Counted from the first letter of the stretch, positions 24,669 to 35,992 are shown. The stretch is 64,000 nucleotides of DNA from CAIWHR01 sp963813415 (GCA_963813415.1 CAWEYW010000005.1:124001-188000), one strand, 5' to 3'. The notes: generated by a model not told the origin, from the letters alone. Program-made: numbers and translations.

Positions 24669-26567
24669 TCAGCGGCGCGCGAGTGCCGCCCGGATCTGCT
24701 CCAGCGCCCCCGGATCCTCGATGGTGGTGAGATCGCCCGGGTCGCGGCCCTCGGCCAGCGCCTGGATGGAACGGCGCAGCAGTTTGCCGCTGCGCGTTTT
24801 CGGCAGCATCGACACGAAGTGCACGGCGCCGGGGCGTGCGATGGCGCCAAGCTCGCGATCCACGGTCGCCATGACCTCCGCGCTCATCGCGGCGGCGCGT
24901 TCCGGCGTGCTGACCCGCGACGGGTCCTTGACCACCGCGAAGGCCACGGGGATCTGGCCCTTGAGGGCATCGGCCACCCCGACCACGGCCACTTCGGCGA
25001 TTCCCGCGTGCGCCTGAACGGCTTCCTCGATTTCGCGCGTGCCGAGACGATGCCCCGCGACGTTGATGACGTCGTCGGTGCGGCCAAGCACGAAGTAATA
25101 GCCGTCGTCGTCGCGCGTCGCCCAATCGAACGTGGAGTACACGGCGCGGTCGCGAAAGGTCGAGAAGTAGGTGCTGACGAAACGCTCGTCGTCGCCCCAC
25201 ACGGTGGTCATGCATCCCGGCGGCAGCGGCGGCACCAGCGTAAGCACGCCCTTCTCGTTCGGACCGACCTCCACCCCCGTGCTCTCGTGGAGCAGCTTCA
25301 CGTCGTAGCCGTACACCGGAAACGAAGGGCTGCCGAATTTCCGCGGCGTCTCCTCGACCCCGAGCTGCGCGGACAGGATCGGCCAGCCGGTTTCGGTCTG
25401 CCAGTAGTTGTCGACGATGGCAACGCCAAGGGCATCGGCGGCCCAGCGCGCCGTGGGCTCGTCGAGCGGCTCGCCGGCGAGAAACAGATAGCGCAGGCTG
25501 GAGAGGTCGTGCGCCTTCATGAACGATGGATCCTGCTTCTTCAGCACGCGGATGGCCGTCGGCGAGCTGAACATCGTCTTGACGCGGTTCTCCTCGACGA
25601 TGCGCCACCAGATGCCCGGATCGGGCCGGATCGGCAGGCCCTCGTACATGATCGTTGTCGATCCATTGATGAGGGGCCCGTACACGATGTACGAGTGGCC
25701 CACCACCCAGCCGACATCGCTCGTCGTGAACATCGTCTCGCCGGGGGCGAGGCAGAAGATGCGCCGCATGGACGAGGCCAGCGCGACCGCGTGACCGCCC
25801 GTGTCGCGCTGCACGCCCTTGGGCCGGCCGGTGGTGCCGGAGGTGTACAGGATGTACGATGCCGCGGAGGATTCCAGCCACGCGCACGGCACCTCGGCGT
25901 CGAGGTGCGCCTCGCGCAACTGCGCGTAATCGACATCGCGGCCGGCCGTGACCGGCATCTGCGTGTCGATGCGCCGGTTCACGATGATGACCTTCGCCGG
26001 CGGATGGGCCGCGAGGCGGATGGCTTCATCGACCAGATGCTTGTAGGGCACCGCCTTGCCTGCACGCATGCCCGCATCGGAGGTCATCATGGCTTTCGGA
26101 CGCGCATCGTCGATGCGCGTGGCGAGACTCGCCGCCGCGAAACCGCCGAACACCACCGAATGCACGGCGCCGAGCCGCGCGCACGCCAGCATCGCGAAGG
26201 CCGCCTCGGGAATCATCGGCATGTACAGCAGCACCCGGTCGCCGCGACCCACGCCCTGCGAGCGCAGCACCGCCGCGCAGCGGTTCACTTCCCGCGCGAG
26301 CTCGCGATAGGTGTAGGTGCGCCGCTCGCCGGTTTCGCTGCTGAGATACAGCAACGCGAGTTGCTCGCCGCGCTCGGCGAGGTGGCGATCCACGGCGTTA
26401 TGGCACAGATTGATCTCCCCGCCGACGAACCAGCGCGCGAACGGCGGCCGCGAGTAATCGAGCACCTGCGTGAAGGGCGCATGCCAATCCACCAGCCGCG
26501 CTTCCTCGGCCCAGAAGGCGTCGCGCTCCTCGAGCGAACGGCGATGGAACTCACGGTAACCAATCAT
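24669..26567 (-). CDS. prpE: Propionyl-CoA synthetase (propionate-CoA ligase)
   Basis: ANL-superfamily acyl-CoA ligase that activates propionate, and more weakly acetate, with ATP. The 632 residues include the ACS N-terminal domain, the P-loop LYTSGTTGRPKGVQRDTGG, the adenylate motif YWQTETGWPI, and the catalytic C-terminal Lys in TRSGKLLRR. The DTGGHAVALA and DVGWVVGHSYIVYGPL stretches are PrpE hallmarks. ATG at 26567 with AGGAGGAG upstream. Product propionyl-CoA would feed the prpBCD-acnA genes about 18 kb away. Confidence 0.94.
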   Translation of the reverse strand: MIGYREFHRRSLEERDAFWAEEARLVDWHAPFTQVLDYSRPPFARWFVGGEINLCHNAVDRHLAERGEQLALLYLSSETGERRTYTYRELAREVNRCAAVLRSQGVGRGDRVLLYMPMIPEAAFAMLACARLGAVHSVVFGGFAAASLATRIDDARPKAMMTSDAGMRAGKAVPYKHLVDEAIRLAAHPPAKVIIVNRRIDTQMPVTAGRDVDYAQLREAHLDAEVPCAWLESSAASYILYTSGTTGRPKGVQRDTGGHAVALASSMRRIFCLAPGETMFTTSDVGWVVGHSYIVYGPLINGSTTIMYEGLPIRPDPGIWWRIVEENRVKTMFSSPTAIRVLKKQDPSFMKAHDLSSLRYLFLAGEPLDEPTARWAADALGVAIVDNYWQTETGWPILSAQLGVEETPRKFGSPSFPVYGYDVKLLHESTGVEVGPNEKGVLTLVPPLPPGCMTTVWGDDERFVSTYFSTFRDRAVYSTFDWATRDDDGYYFVLGRTDDVINVAGHRLGTREIEEAVQAHAGIAEVAVVGVADALKGQIPVAFAVVKDPSRVSTPERAAAMSAEVMATVDRELGAIARPGAVHFVSMLPKTRSGKLLRRSIQALAEGRDPGDLTTIEDPGALEQIRAALARR

Positions 26568-26609
26568 CGTTTCTCCTCCAAGATGCGGGGCAAAGGCGCG
26601 CCTGCACGC

Positions 26610-27719
26610 TCAGGCGCCGACCCGCGGCGGCTCGCCTGTGGTGCGGGCGGCCGGGCGCGCCTCGCCGCGGTGCTTCAGGCGCAGTGCCGGCGCCTCGATC
26701 CAGTGCCACGATGCAACGGCGCAGACGAGGGTGGTTGCCAGGCACACCGCAATGTAAACCGGGAAGGGCCAGCGTGCGCCGCCAAAATGCGCGATCGTCT
26801 GCTGCACCGGGAATGCATACAGATACATCCCGTACGAGAAGTCTCCATGGCGTCCGAACCGGCGAAGTTGACCCAGATCAGCCTGGGCGAACCAAAACAC
26901 CGCATACGGGAGTGCGACATGAAGTAGCAGCGCGCCGGGCAGCGTTCCCTGGGCAAGGCGTGCAGCGATCAGCAACAGCAGGGCGATCCACCCTCGATAG
27001 CGCACGTGATCGCGGAAGAGCCACAGCACGCTGCCCGTCCAGAACCACAGGCCGAGTTGCACCACCGGCGACGGCGGCAGGACGCGAGGCAGATGTGGCG
27101 CCGCGCCGTCGATCCAGTCCTTGCCGCCGCCGAACCACAGCGCGCCAAGGACGATCGCCAGAACCAGCACCGCCGACCGGCGCAGCAAACCGCTCAGCGC
27201 CAGCAGGGCCACCCCGACGTACATGGCAACTTCGATCGGCAGGGTCCACAGGGAGCCGTTGACCGCATTGGCGTAGGGATTGTCGGCGAACACGCCGGGC
27301 AATGCGTAGTGCAGGCGCGTGAACGTCACGTTGGCCAGGTACTGGCGGGTTTGCGGATGGACGAGGTATTCCCCCAGGGGCAGCGTCGTCAGCCATGGCC
27401 CGAGCACGAGCACGCAGAGCAGCACCACGACCACGAGCGCCGGCATGATGCGCAGCGCCCGGTTGCGCGCAAAGGCGAGCAGGTGCGGATTGCGCTGCCA
27501 GGAGGCGGTGACCAGAAACCCGCTGATCAGGAAAAACACCACCACCGCCAGGCCGCCCAGGGTGCCGTACGCGAAGAGGGCCGGTTCACCGCCGTAGCCG
27601 GTCAGGGTGTAACTGTGGCTGACCAGAACCAGCGCTGCCGCGATGAAGCGTACGAGATCGAGATTGTTGCCGCGCGCGGCGGGCCGGCCGGCCTCGGCAG
27701 GCGCGCCGCCGCGCGGCAT
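26610..27719 (-). CDS. Membrane acyltransferase 3 family protein (OafA/YrhL-like)
   Basis: A 369-residue polytopic membrane protein with about ten hydrophobic helices. The family hallmarks are the N-terminal NNLDLVRFIAAALVLVSHSY (membrane His) and FLISGFLVTASWQRN with the conserved Arg cluster in FARNRALRIMPAL. Such enzymes O-acetylate or otherwise acylate surface polysaccharides or lipids. The ATG shares a base with the stop of the upstream reductase. Its placement between prpE and acuI is metabolically unexplained. Confidence 0.9.
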   Translation of the reverse strand: MPRGGAPAEAGRPAARGNNLDLVRFIAAALVLVSHSYTLTGYGGEPALFAYGTLGGLAVVVFFLISGFLVTASWQRNPHLLAFARNRALRIMPALVVVVLLCVLVLGPWLTTLPLGEYLVHPQTRQYLANVTFTRLHYALPGVFADNPYANAVNGSLWTLPIEVAMYVGVALLALSGLLRRSAVLVLAIVLGALWFGGGKDWIDGAAPHLPRVLPPSPVVQLGLWFWTGSVLWLFRDHVRYRGWIALLLLIAARLAQGTLPGALLLHVALPYAVFWFAQADLGQLRRFGRHGDFSYGMYLYAFPVQQTIAHFGGARWPFPVYIAVCLATTLVCAVASWHWIEAPALRLKHRGEARPAARTTGEPPRVGA

Positions 27720-28723
27720 CAGGGATGGGAATCAGGCGCGATGCGCACCACCGTGCGGCCGCGCACCATGCCCTTGAGATAGGGCTCGAAATGCGTGGGC
27801 AGCTCGTCGAACTCGATCGTCCGCACCTGGTCGTGCACGCGATCGGGCCGCCATTCCACGGCGAGCTTGTTCCAGATGGTCTGGCGCAGCGGCATCGGGC
27901 AGTTGGCACTGTCCGTGCCGAGGAGGTGCACACCCCGCAGGATGAAGGGCATCACGGTCGTGTTGAGGCGGTGATCCGCCGCGAGCCCGACCGCGGCGAC
28001 AGTGCCGGCGATGCGCGAGGTCGCCAGCAGCCAGGCGAGCAGGTCCCCGCCGAGATTGTCGATGGCGCCGGCCCAGGTCGCCTTCTCGAGCGGCCTGACC
28101 TTGTCGAGGTCGATGCTGCTGCGCGCCATGACCTCCTTGGCACCGAGCGACCGGAGATAGTCGGTTTCCTCCCTCTTGCTGGTGATCGCCACCACCTCGT
28201 AGCCGATCTTCGCGAGGATCTCGACCGCCACGGAACCAACGCCGCCCGTGGCGCCGGTGACCGCCACCGGCCCGTTGGCGGGCTTGAGGCCGTTGTGCTC
28301 CATCAGCATGATGGCCTGCGCGGCGGTGAAGCCGGCGGTGCCGAGCGTCATCGCGTCGAACGCGGTCATGCTTTCCGGACGGCGCGTCACCCAGTCGGCG
28401 GGCACGCGCACCACTTCCGCATAGCCGCCGTCGTGCGCGACGCCGAACTCGTAGGCGTGCACGATCACCTTGTCGCCACGCTTGAAGCGCGGATCCTTCG
28501 AGGACTCCACCGTACCCGCCATGTCGATGCCGGCATTGGTCGGGAACTTGCGCATGATCCGGCCCGCGCCGTTGTACGAGAGCGCGTCCTTGTAATTGAT
28601 CGTCGAGTACTTGGTGCGCACGACGACCTCGCCGGGATCGAGCTCGTCGGGGGTCATCTGCACGAACCGGCTCGACACGACGTTGTTGTCCTGGAACGTG
28701 CGGTACGCCTTGAAAGTCTGCAC
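27719..28723 (-). CDS. acuI: Acrylyl-CoA reductase/YhdH-type quinone oxidoreductase
   Basis: A 334-residue medium-chain NADPH-dependent reductase of the YhdH/AcuI group. Evidence includes TKYSTINYKDALSYNG, AGIDMAGTVESSKDPRFKRG, the Rossmann motif VTGATGGVGSVAVEIL, and LGTDSANCPM, all diagnostic for this group, with no zinc-site Cys cluster. AcuI reduces toxic acrylyl-CoA to propionyl-CoA. The start is GTG at 28723 with GGGAG upstream; the open frame continues 5' but overlaps zapE in another frame. The neighbouring prpE supports a propionyl-CoA role. Confidence 0.9.
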   Translation of the reverse strand: MQTFKAYRTFQDNNVVSSRFVQMTPDELDPGEVVVRTKYSTINYKDALSYNGAGRIMRKFPTNAGIDMAGTVESSKDPRFKRGDKVIVHAYEFGVAHDGGYAEVVRVPADWVTRRPESMTAFDAMTLGTAGFTAAQAIMLMEHNGLKPANGPVAVTGATGGVGSVAVEILAKIGYEVVAITSKREETDYLRSLGAKEVMARSSIDLDKVRPLEKATWAGAIDNLGGDLLAWLLATSRIAGTVAAVGLAADHRLNTTVMPFILRGVHLLGTDSANCPMPLRQTIWNKLAVEWRPDRVHDQVRTIEFDELPTHFEPYLKGMVRGRTVVRIAPDSHP

Positions 28724-28752
28724 AGGAGTCTCCCGGAAGATAAAGGATGCGA

Positions 28753-29895
28753 TCAGGCGGTGCGGCGCTCGGCGCTCGCGAGATGCGGCTCGCCCATGTA
28801 TTCGTGCGTCTGCATTTCGGTGAGGCGGCTCGCCGTGCGGAGGAATTCGTGGCTGTTCACGCCGGAGACGTACAAGGCATCCGGCGGAGCGGCGGCGGAA
28901 ACCAGGAGCTTCACGCGATGATCGTACAGGATGTCCACGAGCCAGGTGAAGCGCCGTGCGCTGTCGGCCCGGGTCAGCCCGAGCTGCGGGACATCGGAGA
29001 GGAAGACGACGGGGAATCGTTCGGCGAGGGCGAGGTAGTCGCGCTGCGAGCGCGCGCCTTCGCACAGCTCGGCGAAGTCGAACCACACCGCGCTGCCGGC
29101 GCGTCGGCGCGCCGTCACGGTACGCCCTTCGATGGCGAGCCGCGGGTCTTCGTCCGGCCGGCTGCGCATCCGCTCGAACGCCGCGGCGAGCGCATGCTCC
29201 GCCGCAGGACCCGGCGGCGTGTAGTACACCTGCGCCTGCTCCAGCGCCCGTAGGCGGTAGTCCACCCCGGCATCGACCTCCACCACATCGAGCCACTGCG
29301 CGAGCAAGGCGATCGTCGGCACGAAGTTCTCGCGCTGCAGCCCGCCGGGGTACAGACCCGTTGGCGGATAGTTGGAGGTCATCACGAAGACCACGCCACC
29401 CGCGAACAGCGCCGTCAGCAGGCGGCCAAGAATCATCGCGTCGGCGATGTCGGCGACGTGAAACTCGTCGAAGCAGACGAGCCGCCATTTCGCTGCAATG
29501 CGCTTCGCGACCGTGGCGAGCGGATCCGGCTCGTGCTTCAGCGTCCTGAGCTCCTCGTGCACGCTGCGCATGAACGCATGGAAATGGACGCGCGTCTTGC
29601 GGCGGATCGGCGCGACGGCGAACAAGCCATCCATGAGGAAGCTTTTTCCGCGGCCCACGCCACCCCACAGGTACACGCCGCGCGGAACCTCGGGCGCGCG
29701 CAGCAGACGCGTCAACCGGGACCGCCGTGCGCGGCGAAACGTGGCGAGCTCATCGGCAAGGTATTGCAGGCGCGCGACCGCCGTGTCTTGTGCGGGGTCG
29801 AGGCGCGCGCCGCGATCGGCCAGCACCGGGGCGAGCCACGCCATGAGGCTCGTGTCGCCTGTAGCTGCCTCCCCCCGGTCAACCGGCGGAAGCAT
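28753..29895 (-). CDS. zapE: Cell division protein ZapE (AFG1-like ATPase)
   Basis: Cytoplasmic ATPase linked to Z-ring control under stress; homologue of mitochondrial AFG1/LACE1. The 380 residues have Walker A GGVGRGKSFLMD, Walker B LVCFDEFHVADIADAMIL, a sensor region FVMTSNYPP, and the family's FDFAELCEGARSQRDYLALA. The ATG at 29895 is 20 bp after the lpd stop; an internal ATG at 29844 is possible. ZapE after lpd is a conserved betaproteobacterial arrangement. Confidence 0.93.
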   Translation of the reverse strand: MLPPVDRGEAATGDTSLMAWLAPVLADRGARLDPAQDTAVARLQYLADELATFRRARRSRLTRLLRAPEVPRGVYLWGGVGRGKSFLMDGLFAVAPIRRKTRVHFHAFMRSVHEELRTLKHEPDPLATVAKRIAAKWRLVCFDEFHVADIADAMILGRLLTALFAGGVVFVMTSNYPPTGLYPGGLQRENFVPTIALLAQWLDVVEVDAGVDYRLRALEQAQVYYTPPGPAAEHALAAAFERMRSRPDEDPRLAIEGRTVTARRRAGSAVWFDFAELCEGARSQRDYLALAERFPVVFLSDVPQLGLTRADSARRFTWLVDILYDHRVKLLVSAAAPPDALYVSGVNSHEFLRTASRLTEMQTHEYMGEPHLASAERRTA

Positions 29896-29915
29896 GCGCT
29901 GCGCCGGTCCCTGGC

Positions 29916-31346
<1,431 letters not shown>

Positions 31347-31357
31347 GATTCGCGGCG

Positions 31358-32683
31358 CTAGATGTCGAGCAGCAGGCGCGACGGGTCTTCGAGCGCCTCC
31401 TTGATCGCCACCAGCGACAGCACGGCTTCGCGACCGTCGATGATGCGGTGATCGTACGACTGCGCGAGATAGTTGATCGGGCGGATCACGACCTGCCCGT
31501 TCTCCACGACCGGCCGCTCGCGGGTGGCGTGCACGCCGAGGATCGCGGACTGCGGCGGATTGATGATCGGCGTGGACAGCATCGACCCGAACACGCCGCC
31601 ATTGCTGATCGTGTAGGTGCCTCCGGTCAGCTCCTCGACCGTCAGCTTGCCTTCCTGGGCGCGCTTGCCGAAATCAGCGATCTGCTGCTCGATCTCGGCG
31701 ATCGACAGCTGGTCGGCATCGCGCACGATGGGCACGACGAGACCGCGCGGGCTGCCCACCGCGATGCCGATGTCGAAGTAGCCGTGATAGACGATGTCGG
31801 TGCCGTCGATCGATGCGTTGACAGCAGGGTACTTCTTCAGTGCGTGCACGACGGCTTTGACGAAGAAGCCCATGAAGCCGAGCTTGACCCCATGCTCCTT
31901 CTCGAAGCGGTCCTTGTACCTGTTGCGCAGGTCGATCACGGGCTGCATGTTGACCTCGTTGAAGGTCGTGAGGATGGCAGCCGTGGATTGCGATTGCACC
32001 AGGCGCTCGGCCACGCGCTGGCGCAAGCGCGACATCGGCACCCGCTGCTCGGGCCGTGCACCGGGTGCGAGCGGCGCCGGAGGCGGTGAGGGGGCCCGCG
32101 CTGCGGGCGCAGGTTGCGGCACCGCGGCCGCGCTGCTTCTGGCGGCCGGGGCCTGTGGCGTGACGGGCGGGCTGGCGGGCGTCGTGGCCAGCACGTCGCT
32201 CTTGGTGATGCGCCCGCCACGGCCGGTGCCTTGCACGTCGGCGGCGCTGATGCCGCGCTCCACCATGAGCTTCCGCGCTGCAGGCAACGGGGTCACGCCC
32301 GCTGCACCGGCCGAGGGCGCCGTACCCGGTGCGGGTGGCGTGACCAAGCGCGCCGGCGCCGGCTCCGCGGCCGGTTCGGGCGCTGGCGCCGCACCCGGCA
32401 CGGCCGCCGGCTGCTTCGCGGGAGCGGCCTCGATCGACGGCTTGGCGTCAGTGTCGATGACCGCGATCACCTCCTGTCCCGCCACCGTCGAGCCATCGGC
32501 CTTGCGCACTTCCACCAGCACGCCGTCACCGGGTGCGGGCAGCTCGAGCACGACCTTGTCGGTCTCGATGTCGATGAGGTTTTCATCACGCTTGACCGGC
32601 TGACCGGGTTGCTTGTGCCAGGAGACGAGGGTCGCCTCGGCGACCGACTCCGGCAGCTGCGGAACTTTCACTTCGAGACGCAT
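31358..32683 (-). CDS. sucB: 2-oxoglutarate dehydrogenase E2, dihydrolipoyllysine succinyltransferase
   Basis: Core of the 2-oxoglutarate dehydrogenase complex. The 441 residues comprise one lipoyl domain with Lys43 in IETDKVVLE, a long Ala/Pro linker (about 80-125 and 160-205), an E3-binding domain (LPAARKLMVERGI, GTGRGGRITKSDV) and the catalytic domain ending in SYDHRIIDGREAV with the active-site His. The ATG at 32683 lies 27 bp after sucA. The linker is typical of flexible swinging-arm E2 proteins. Confidence 0.97.
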   Translation of the reverse strand: MRLEVKVPQLPESVAEATLVSWHKQPGQPVKRDENLIDIETDKVVLELPAPGDGVLVEVRKADGSTVAGQEVIAVIDTDAKPSIEAAPAKQPAAVPGAAPAPEPAAEPAPARLVTPPAPGTAPSAGAAGVTPLPAARKLMVERGISAADVQGTGRGGRITKSDVLATTPASPPVTPQAPAARSSAAAVPQPAPAARAPSPPPAPLAPGARPEQRVPMSRLRQRVAERLVQSQSTAAILTTFNEVNMQPVIDLRNRYKDRFEKEHGVKLGFMGFFVKAVVHALKKYPAVNASIDGTDIVYHGYFDIGIAVGSPRGLVVPIVRDADQLSIAEIEQQIADFGKRAQEGKLTVEELTGGTYTISNGGVFGSMLSTPIINPPQSAILGVHATRERPVVENGQVVIRPINYLAQSYDHRIIDGREAVLSLVAIKEALEDPSRLLLDI

Positions 32684-32710
32684 GGCGGGGCTTTCTTCTC
32701 GAGCTTTATA

Positions 32711-35551
32711 TCAGGTTGCAACCAGCATTTCGCCCATGGCGAGCTTCGGCGCGAAGGCGTCCTCGATCAGCTGCTTCTGCTGCGCGGTGTGCTTGGACAT
32801 GTAACCCACCGCCGGCGATGCGGAAACCGGACGGCCGGCATACGCGATCGCCTGACCAGCCGGGGTGTCGGCGCGCAGGTAGGCGCGCAAACGGTACCAG
32901 GCTCCCTGGTTCTGCGGCTCCTCCTGGCACCACACCACTTCCTTGCACGCTGGGTACTTCGCGAGCTCGCGCTTGTACTCGGCATGGGGAAACGGATACT
33001 GCTGCTCCAGGCGGATCACCGCGACATCACCGATCTTGTGCTCGCGCCGGTAGGCCGCGAGCTCGTAATAGACCTTGCCGCTGCAGACGATGACGCGCTT
33101 CACCGCCTTGGCGGCGAGCTTCTGCGTGTCGCCGATCACGTTTTCGAAGCGCCCGTTCGCGAGATCCTCGAGGCTCGATACCGCCTCCTTGTGCCGCAGC
33201 AGGCTCTTGGGGCTCATGATGATGAGCGGCTTGCGGTACGTGCGCAGCATCTGGCGCCGCAGCAGATGGAAGATCTGTGCCGGTGTCGACGGAACGCACA
33301 CCTGCATGTTGTGCTCGGCGCATAGCTGCAGGTAGCGCTCCGGTCGCGCGGAGGAATGCTCCGGACCCTGCCCTTCGTAGCCGTGCGGCAGCAGCATCAC
33401 GAGCCCGCAGATGCGGCCCCATTTCACCTCGCCCGAGCTGATGAACTGGTCGATGATCACCTGCGCGCCATTGGCGAAATCGCCGAACTGCGCTTCCCAG
33501 ACGACGAGCCGCGTCGGGTCGGAGGTGGCATAACCGTACTCGAACCCGACGACAGCGAGTTCGGTCAGCACCGAATCGATGATCTCGACGCTCGGCTGAT
33601 CCGGTTTGAGATGCTCGAGCGGGATGCACGAGCCCGAGTCCCACTTTTCGCGGTTCTGGTCGTGCAGCACCGCATGCCGATGCGAGAACGTGCCGCGCCC
33701 CACGTCTTCGCCCGAGAGCCGCACGCCGTAGCCCTGATCGAGCAGCGTTGCATACGCGAGATTCTCGCCCATGCCCCAGTCGAGCGGCAGCCTGCCCTCG
33801 GCCATCGCGCGCCGATCGGCAACGACCTTCTCGACCCGGGAATGCAGCTTGAACCCGGGCGGTGCTTCGGTCAGCTTGCGCCCGAGCTCCTTCAGCCGGT
33901 CGAGCGGAAACGCCGACTCGTACGCATCGGTCCACTTGCGGTCCTTGTACGGCGACCAGTCGACCGAGAAGGGCGGCTTGTAATTGGACAGCACGGTCTT
34001 GTTCGTGTGCAGCCCCTTGTCCATCGCGGCACGGTACGTGGCGATCATCGCGTCCGCGTCCTCGGGCTTGACCACGCCCTGCGCGACGAGACGGTCCGCA
34101 TAGAGCTTCCGCGTCCCGGGGTGCTGGGCGATCTTCTTGTACATCAGCGGCTGCGTGACCATCGGCTCGTCCGCCTCGTTGTGGCCGAGGCGCCGGAAGC
34201 AGACGAGGTCGATGAACACGTCCTTGTGGTACTCCTGCCGGTATTCCATCGCCAGCTCGACGGCCAGCAGGCACACCTCGGGATCGTCGGCATTCACGTG
34301 GAAGATCGGCGCTTCCACCATCTTCGCGACGTCCGTGCAGTAGAGCGTGCCGCGCGTATCGCGGGGGTCCGATGTCGTGAAGCCGATCTGGTTGTTGATG
34401 ACGATGTGGACCGTGCCCCCGGTGTAGTAACCGCGGGTCTGGGCCATGTTGAGGCACTCCTGCACGACGCCCTGCCCGGCGATCGCCGCGTCCCCGTGGA
34501 TGAGCACCGGCAGCACCTGGTCGCCCTTGGCATCCTCGCGGCGGTGCTGCCGCGCGCGCACCGAGCCCTCGACGACGGGATTGACCGCCTCGAGGTGCGA
34601 GGGATTGAACGCCAGCGTGAGGTGCATCGGCCCGCCGGGCGTGATCACGTCCGACGAGAACCCCTGGTGGTATTTCACGTCGCCGGCAGCGAACTGCTGC
34701 GCGTACTTGCCTTCGAATTCCGAGAAGAGATCGCTCGGCATCTTGCCCAGCGTGTTCACGAGCACGTTGAGGCGCCCGCGATGCGCCATCCCGATGACCG
34801 TCTCCTGTACGCCGGCGGCGCCGGCGATCTGGATCAGGTGGTCGAGCATCGGCGTGAGCGTGTCGCCGCCTTCGCCCGAGAACCGCTTCTGGCCGACATA
34901 CTTCGTGTGCAGGTAGCGCTCCAGCGTCTCGGCGGCGGTGAGGCGCTCGAGGATCTGGCGCTGTTGCTCGGGCGTGTAGGCCGGACGCGAACGGATCGGC
35001 TCGAGCCGGGCCTGGACGAAGCGCTTGACCTGCGTATCGGAGATGTACATGTACTCCGCGCCAAACGTGCGGCAGTACGTTTCCCGCAAGGCCTCGACGA
35101 GGTCGCGCAGGCGCATGCGCGGCGCACCTGCCTTGAACGAGCCCACGTCGAACTCGGTGTCCATGTCCGCGTCGGTGAAGCCGTAGGTGCGCAGATCGAG
35201 GTCAGGGATGTAGCGATTGCTCTGCCGCTTCAGCGGGTCGAGCTCGGCGAGAAACATTCCCAGCGTGCGGAACTTGCTGATGAGCTGCAGCACCTGCACC
35301 TGCTTGTGCATGGTCGTCGAATCCACCATCGCACCGGCGACCTTGCGGCTCTTGCCGAGCTGGATGAATGACTCGATGACTGGCGCGTGCGAGACATCCG
35401 CGGCGCCGCCACGCAGCGAGTCGAAGTAGGCGCGCCAGTCGGCCGGGATGGCTTCCGGGTCGGCGAGGTAGTGCTCGTACTGCTCCTCGATGAACGGGAT
35501 GTTCCCGCCGAAGAGCGTGCTGGTGGATTCCAGTTCCTGCATCGTGCTCAT
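32711..35551 (-). CDS. sucA: 2-oxoglutarate dehydrogenase E1 component
   Basis: Thiamine-diphosphate enzyme that decarboxylates 2-oxoglutarate in the TCA cycle. The 946 residues include the N-terminal E2-binding segment, GMAHRGRLNVLVNTLGK, the ThDP region HGDAAIAGQGVVQE, FRRLGHNEADEP, and C-terminal LLPHGYEGQGPEHSSARPER. The start is the ATG at 35551 with GAGG 9 bp upstream; an in-frame TTG one codon earlier is unlikely to be used. The region upstream, between it and gltA, is filled with repeats. Confidence 0.97.
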   Translation of the reverse strand: MSTMQELESTSTLFGGNIPFIEEQYEHYLADPEAIPADWRAYFDSLRGGAADVSHAPVIESFIQLGKSRKVAGAMVDSTTMHKQVQVLQLISKFRTLGMFLAELDPLKRQSNRYIPDLDLRTYGFTDADMDTEFDVGSFKAGAPRMRLRDLVEALRETYCRTFGAEYMYISDTQVKRFVQARLEPIRSRPAYTPEQQRQILERLTAAETLERYLHTKYVGQKRFSGEGGDTLTPMLDHLIQIAGAAGVQETVIGMAHRGRLNVLVNTLGKMPSDLFSEFEGKYAQQFAAGDVKYHQGFSSDVITPGGPMHLTLAFNPSHLEAVNPVVEGSVRARQHRREDAKGDQVLPVLIHGDAAIAGQGVVQECLNMAQTRGYYTGGTVHIVINNQIGFTTSDPRDTRGTLYCTDVAKMVEAPIFHVNADDPEVCLLAVELAMEYRQEYHKDVFIDLVCFRRLGHNEADEPMVTQPLMYKKIAQHPGTRKLYADRLVAQGVVKPEDADAMIATYRAAMDKGLHTNKTVLSNYKPPFSVDWSPYKDRKWTDAYESAFPLDRLKELGRKLTEAPPGFKLHSRVEKVVADRRAMAEGRLPLDWGMGENLAYATLLDQGYGVRLSGEDVGRGTFSHRHAVLHDQNREKWDSGSCIPLEHLKPDQPSVEIIDSVLTELAVVGFEYGYATSDPTRLVVWEAQFGDFANGAQVIIDQFISSGEVKWGRICGLVMLLPHGYEGQGPEHSSARPERYLQLCAEHNMQVCVPSTPAQIFHLLRRQMLRTYRKPLIIMSPKSLLRHKEAVSSLEDLANGRFENVIGDTQKLAAKAVKRVIVCSGKVYYELAAYRREHKIGDVAVIRLEQQYPFPHAEYKRELAKYPACKEVVWCQEEPQNQGAWYRLRAYLRADTPAGQAIAYAGRPVSASPAVGYMSKHTAQQKQLIEDAFAPKLAMGEMLVAT

Positions 35552-35713
35552 CAAAGATACCTCTTCACGCGCCTTGCTTCATGCAACGGTACGCCCCCGC
35601 GACGCCGGAGCGCCGGCGGAGGGCAATCGATGTACGGGGACCCGGCGGGAGGGTCCTCCGGCAAACTCAGGCGGCCTCGGCCTCGGTACCGCGCGCCATG
35701 TTCAGAGCGTGGT

Positions 35714-35765
35714 GTCGGCCGCGCGCAGCGTTCGCCCGGGTCGCATCCCCGCTGCGCGGGGCCCC
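35714..35765. repeat. Repeat core, copy 1
   Basis: 52-bp core starting GTCGGCCGCGCGCAGCG. Arms CGCGCAGCG and CGCTGCGCG are perfect inverted repeats around a 19-bp loop. It differs from copies 2, 4 and 5 at a few bases, including a CCCGGG instead of CCCCGG in the loop. Confidence 0.85.
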
Positions 35766-35841
35766 GTCCTCGGCTCGCGTCGCCGCTCCCCGTCTCCCGC
35801 TCTCGGCCTCCGCCCGCATGCCGATACGCCAAGCCGTCGGA

Positions 35842-35893
35842 GTCGGCCTCGCGCAGCGTTCGCCCCGGTCGCATCCCCGCTGCGCGGGGCCCC
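35842..35893. repeat. Repeat core, copy 2
   Basis: Same 52-bp core, identical by eye to copies 4 and 5. It is preceded by a 73-bp block (35769-35841) that recurs exactly before copy 4 (35998-36070). Confidence 0.9.
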
Positions 35894-35934
35894 CTCGGCC
35901 TCCGCACGACTGGCGCCCAGGCACCGCTGGGAGT

Positions 35935-35992
35935 GTCGGCCTCGTGCGCCGTCTCGCCTCAGTCGCACCCCGCGCCAACACGCGCGGGGCCC
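35935..35992. repeat. Repeat core, copy 3 (diverged)
   Basis: A degenerate core that begins GTCGGCCTCGTGCGCCG and ends CGCGCGGGGCCC. The inverted-repeat arms are largely lost and about six bases are inserted, so it is probably an old copy. Confidence 0.6.

Noticed and set aside
33356..35371. Very long plus-strand open frame (671 codons) opposite sucA
   Set aside because: It is antisense to the clearly conserved sucA and is open only because GC-rich third positions avoid stops. Similar long antisense frames lie opposite sdhA, prpE and lepA.
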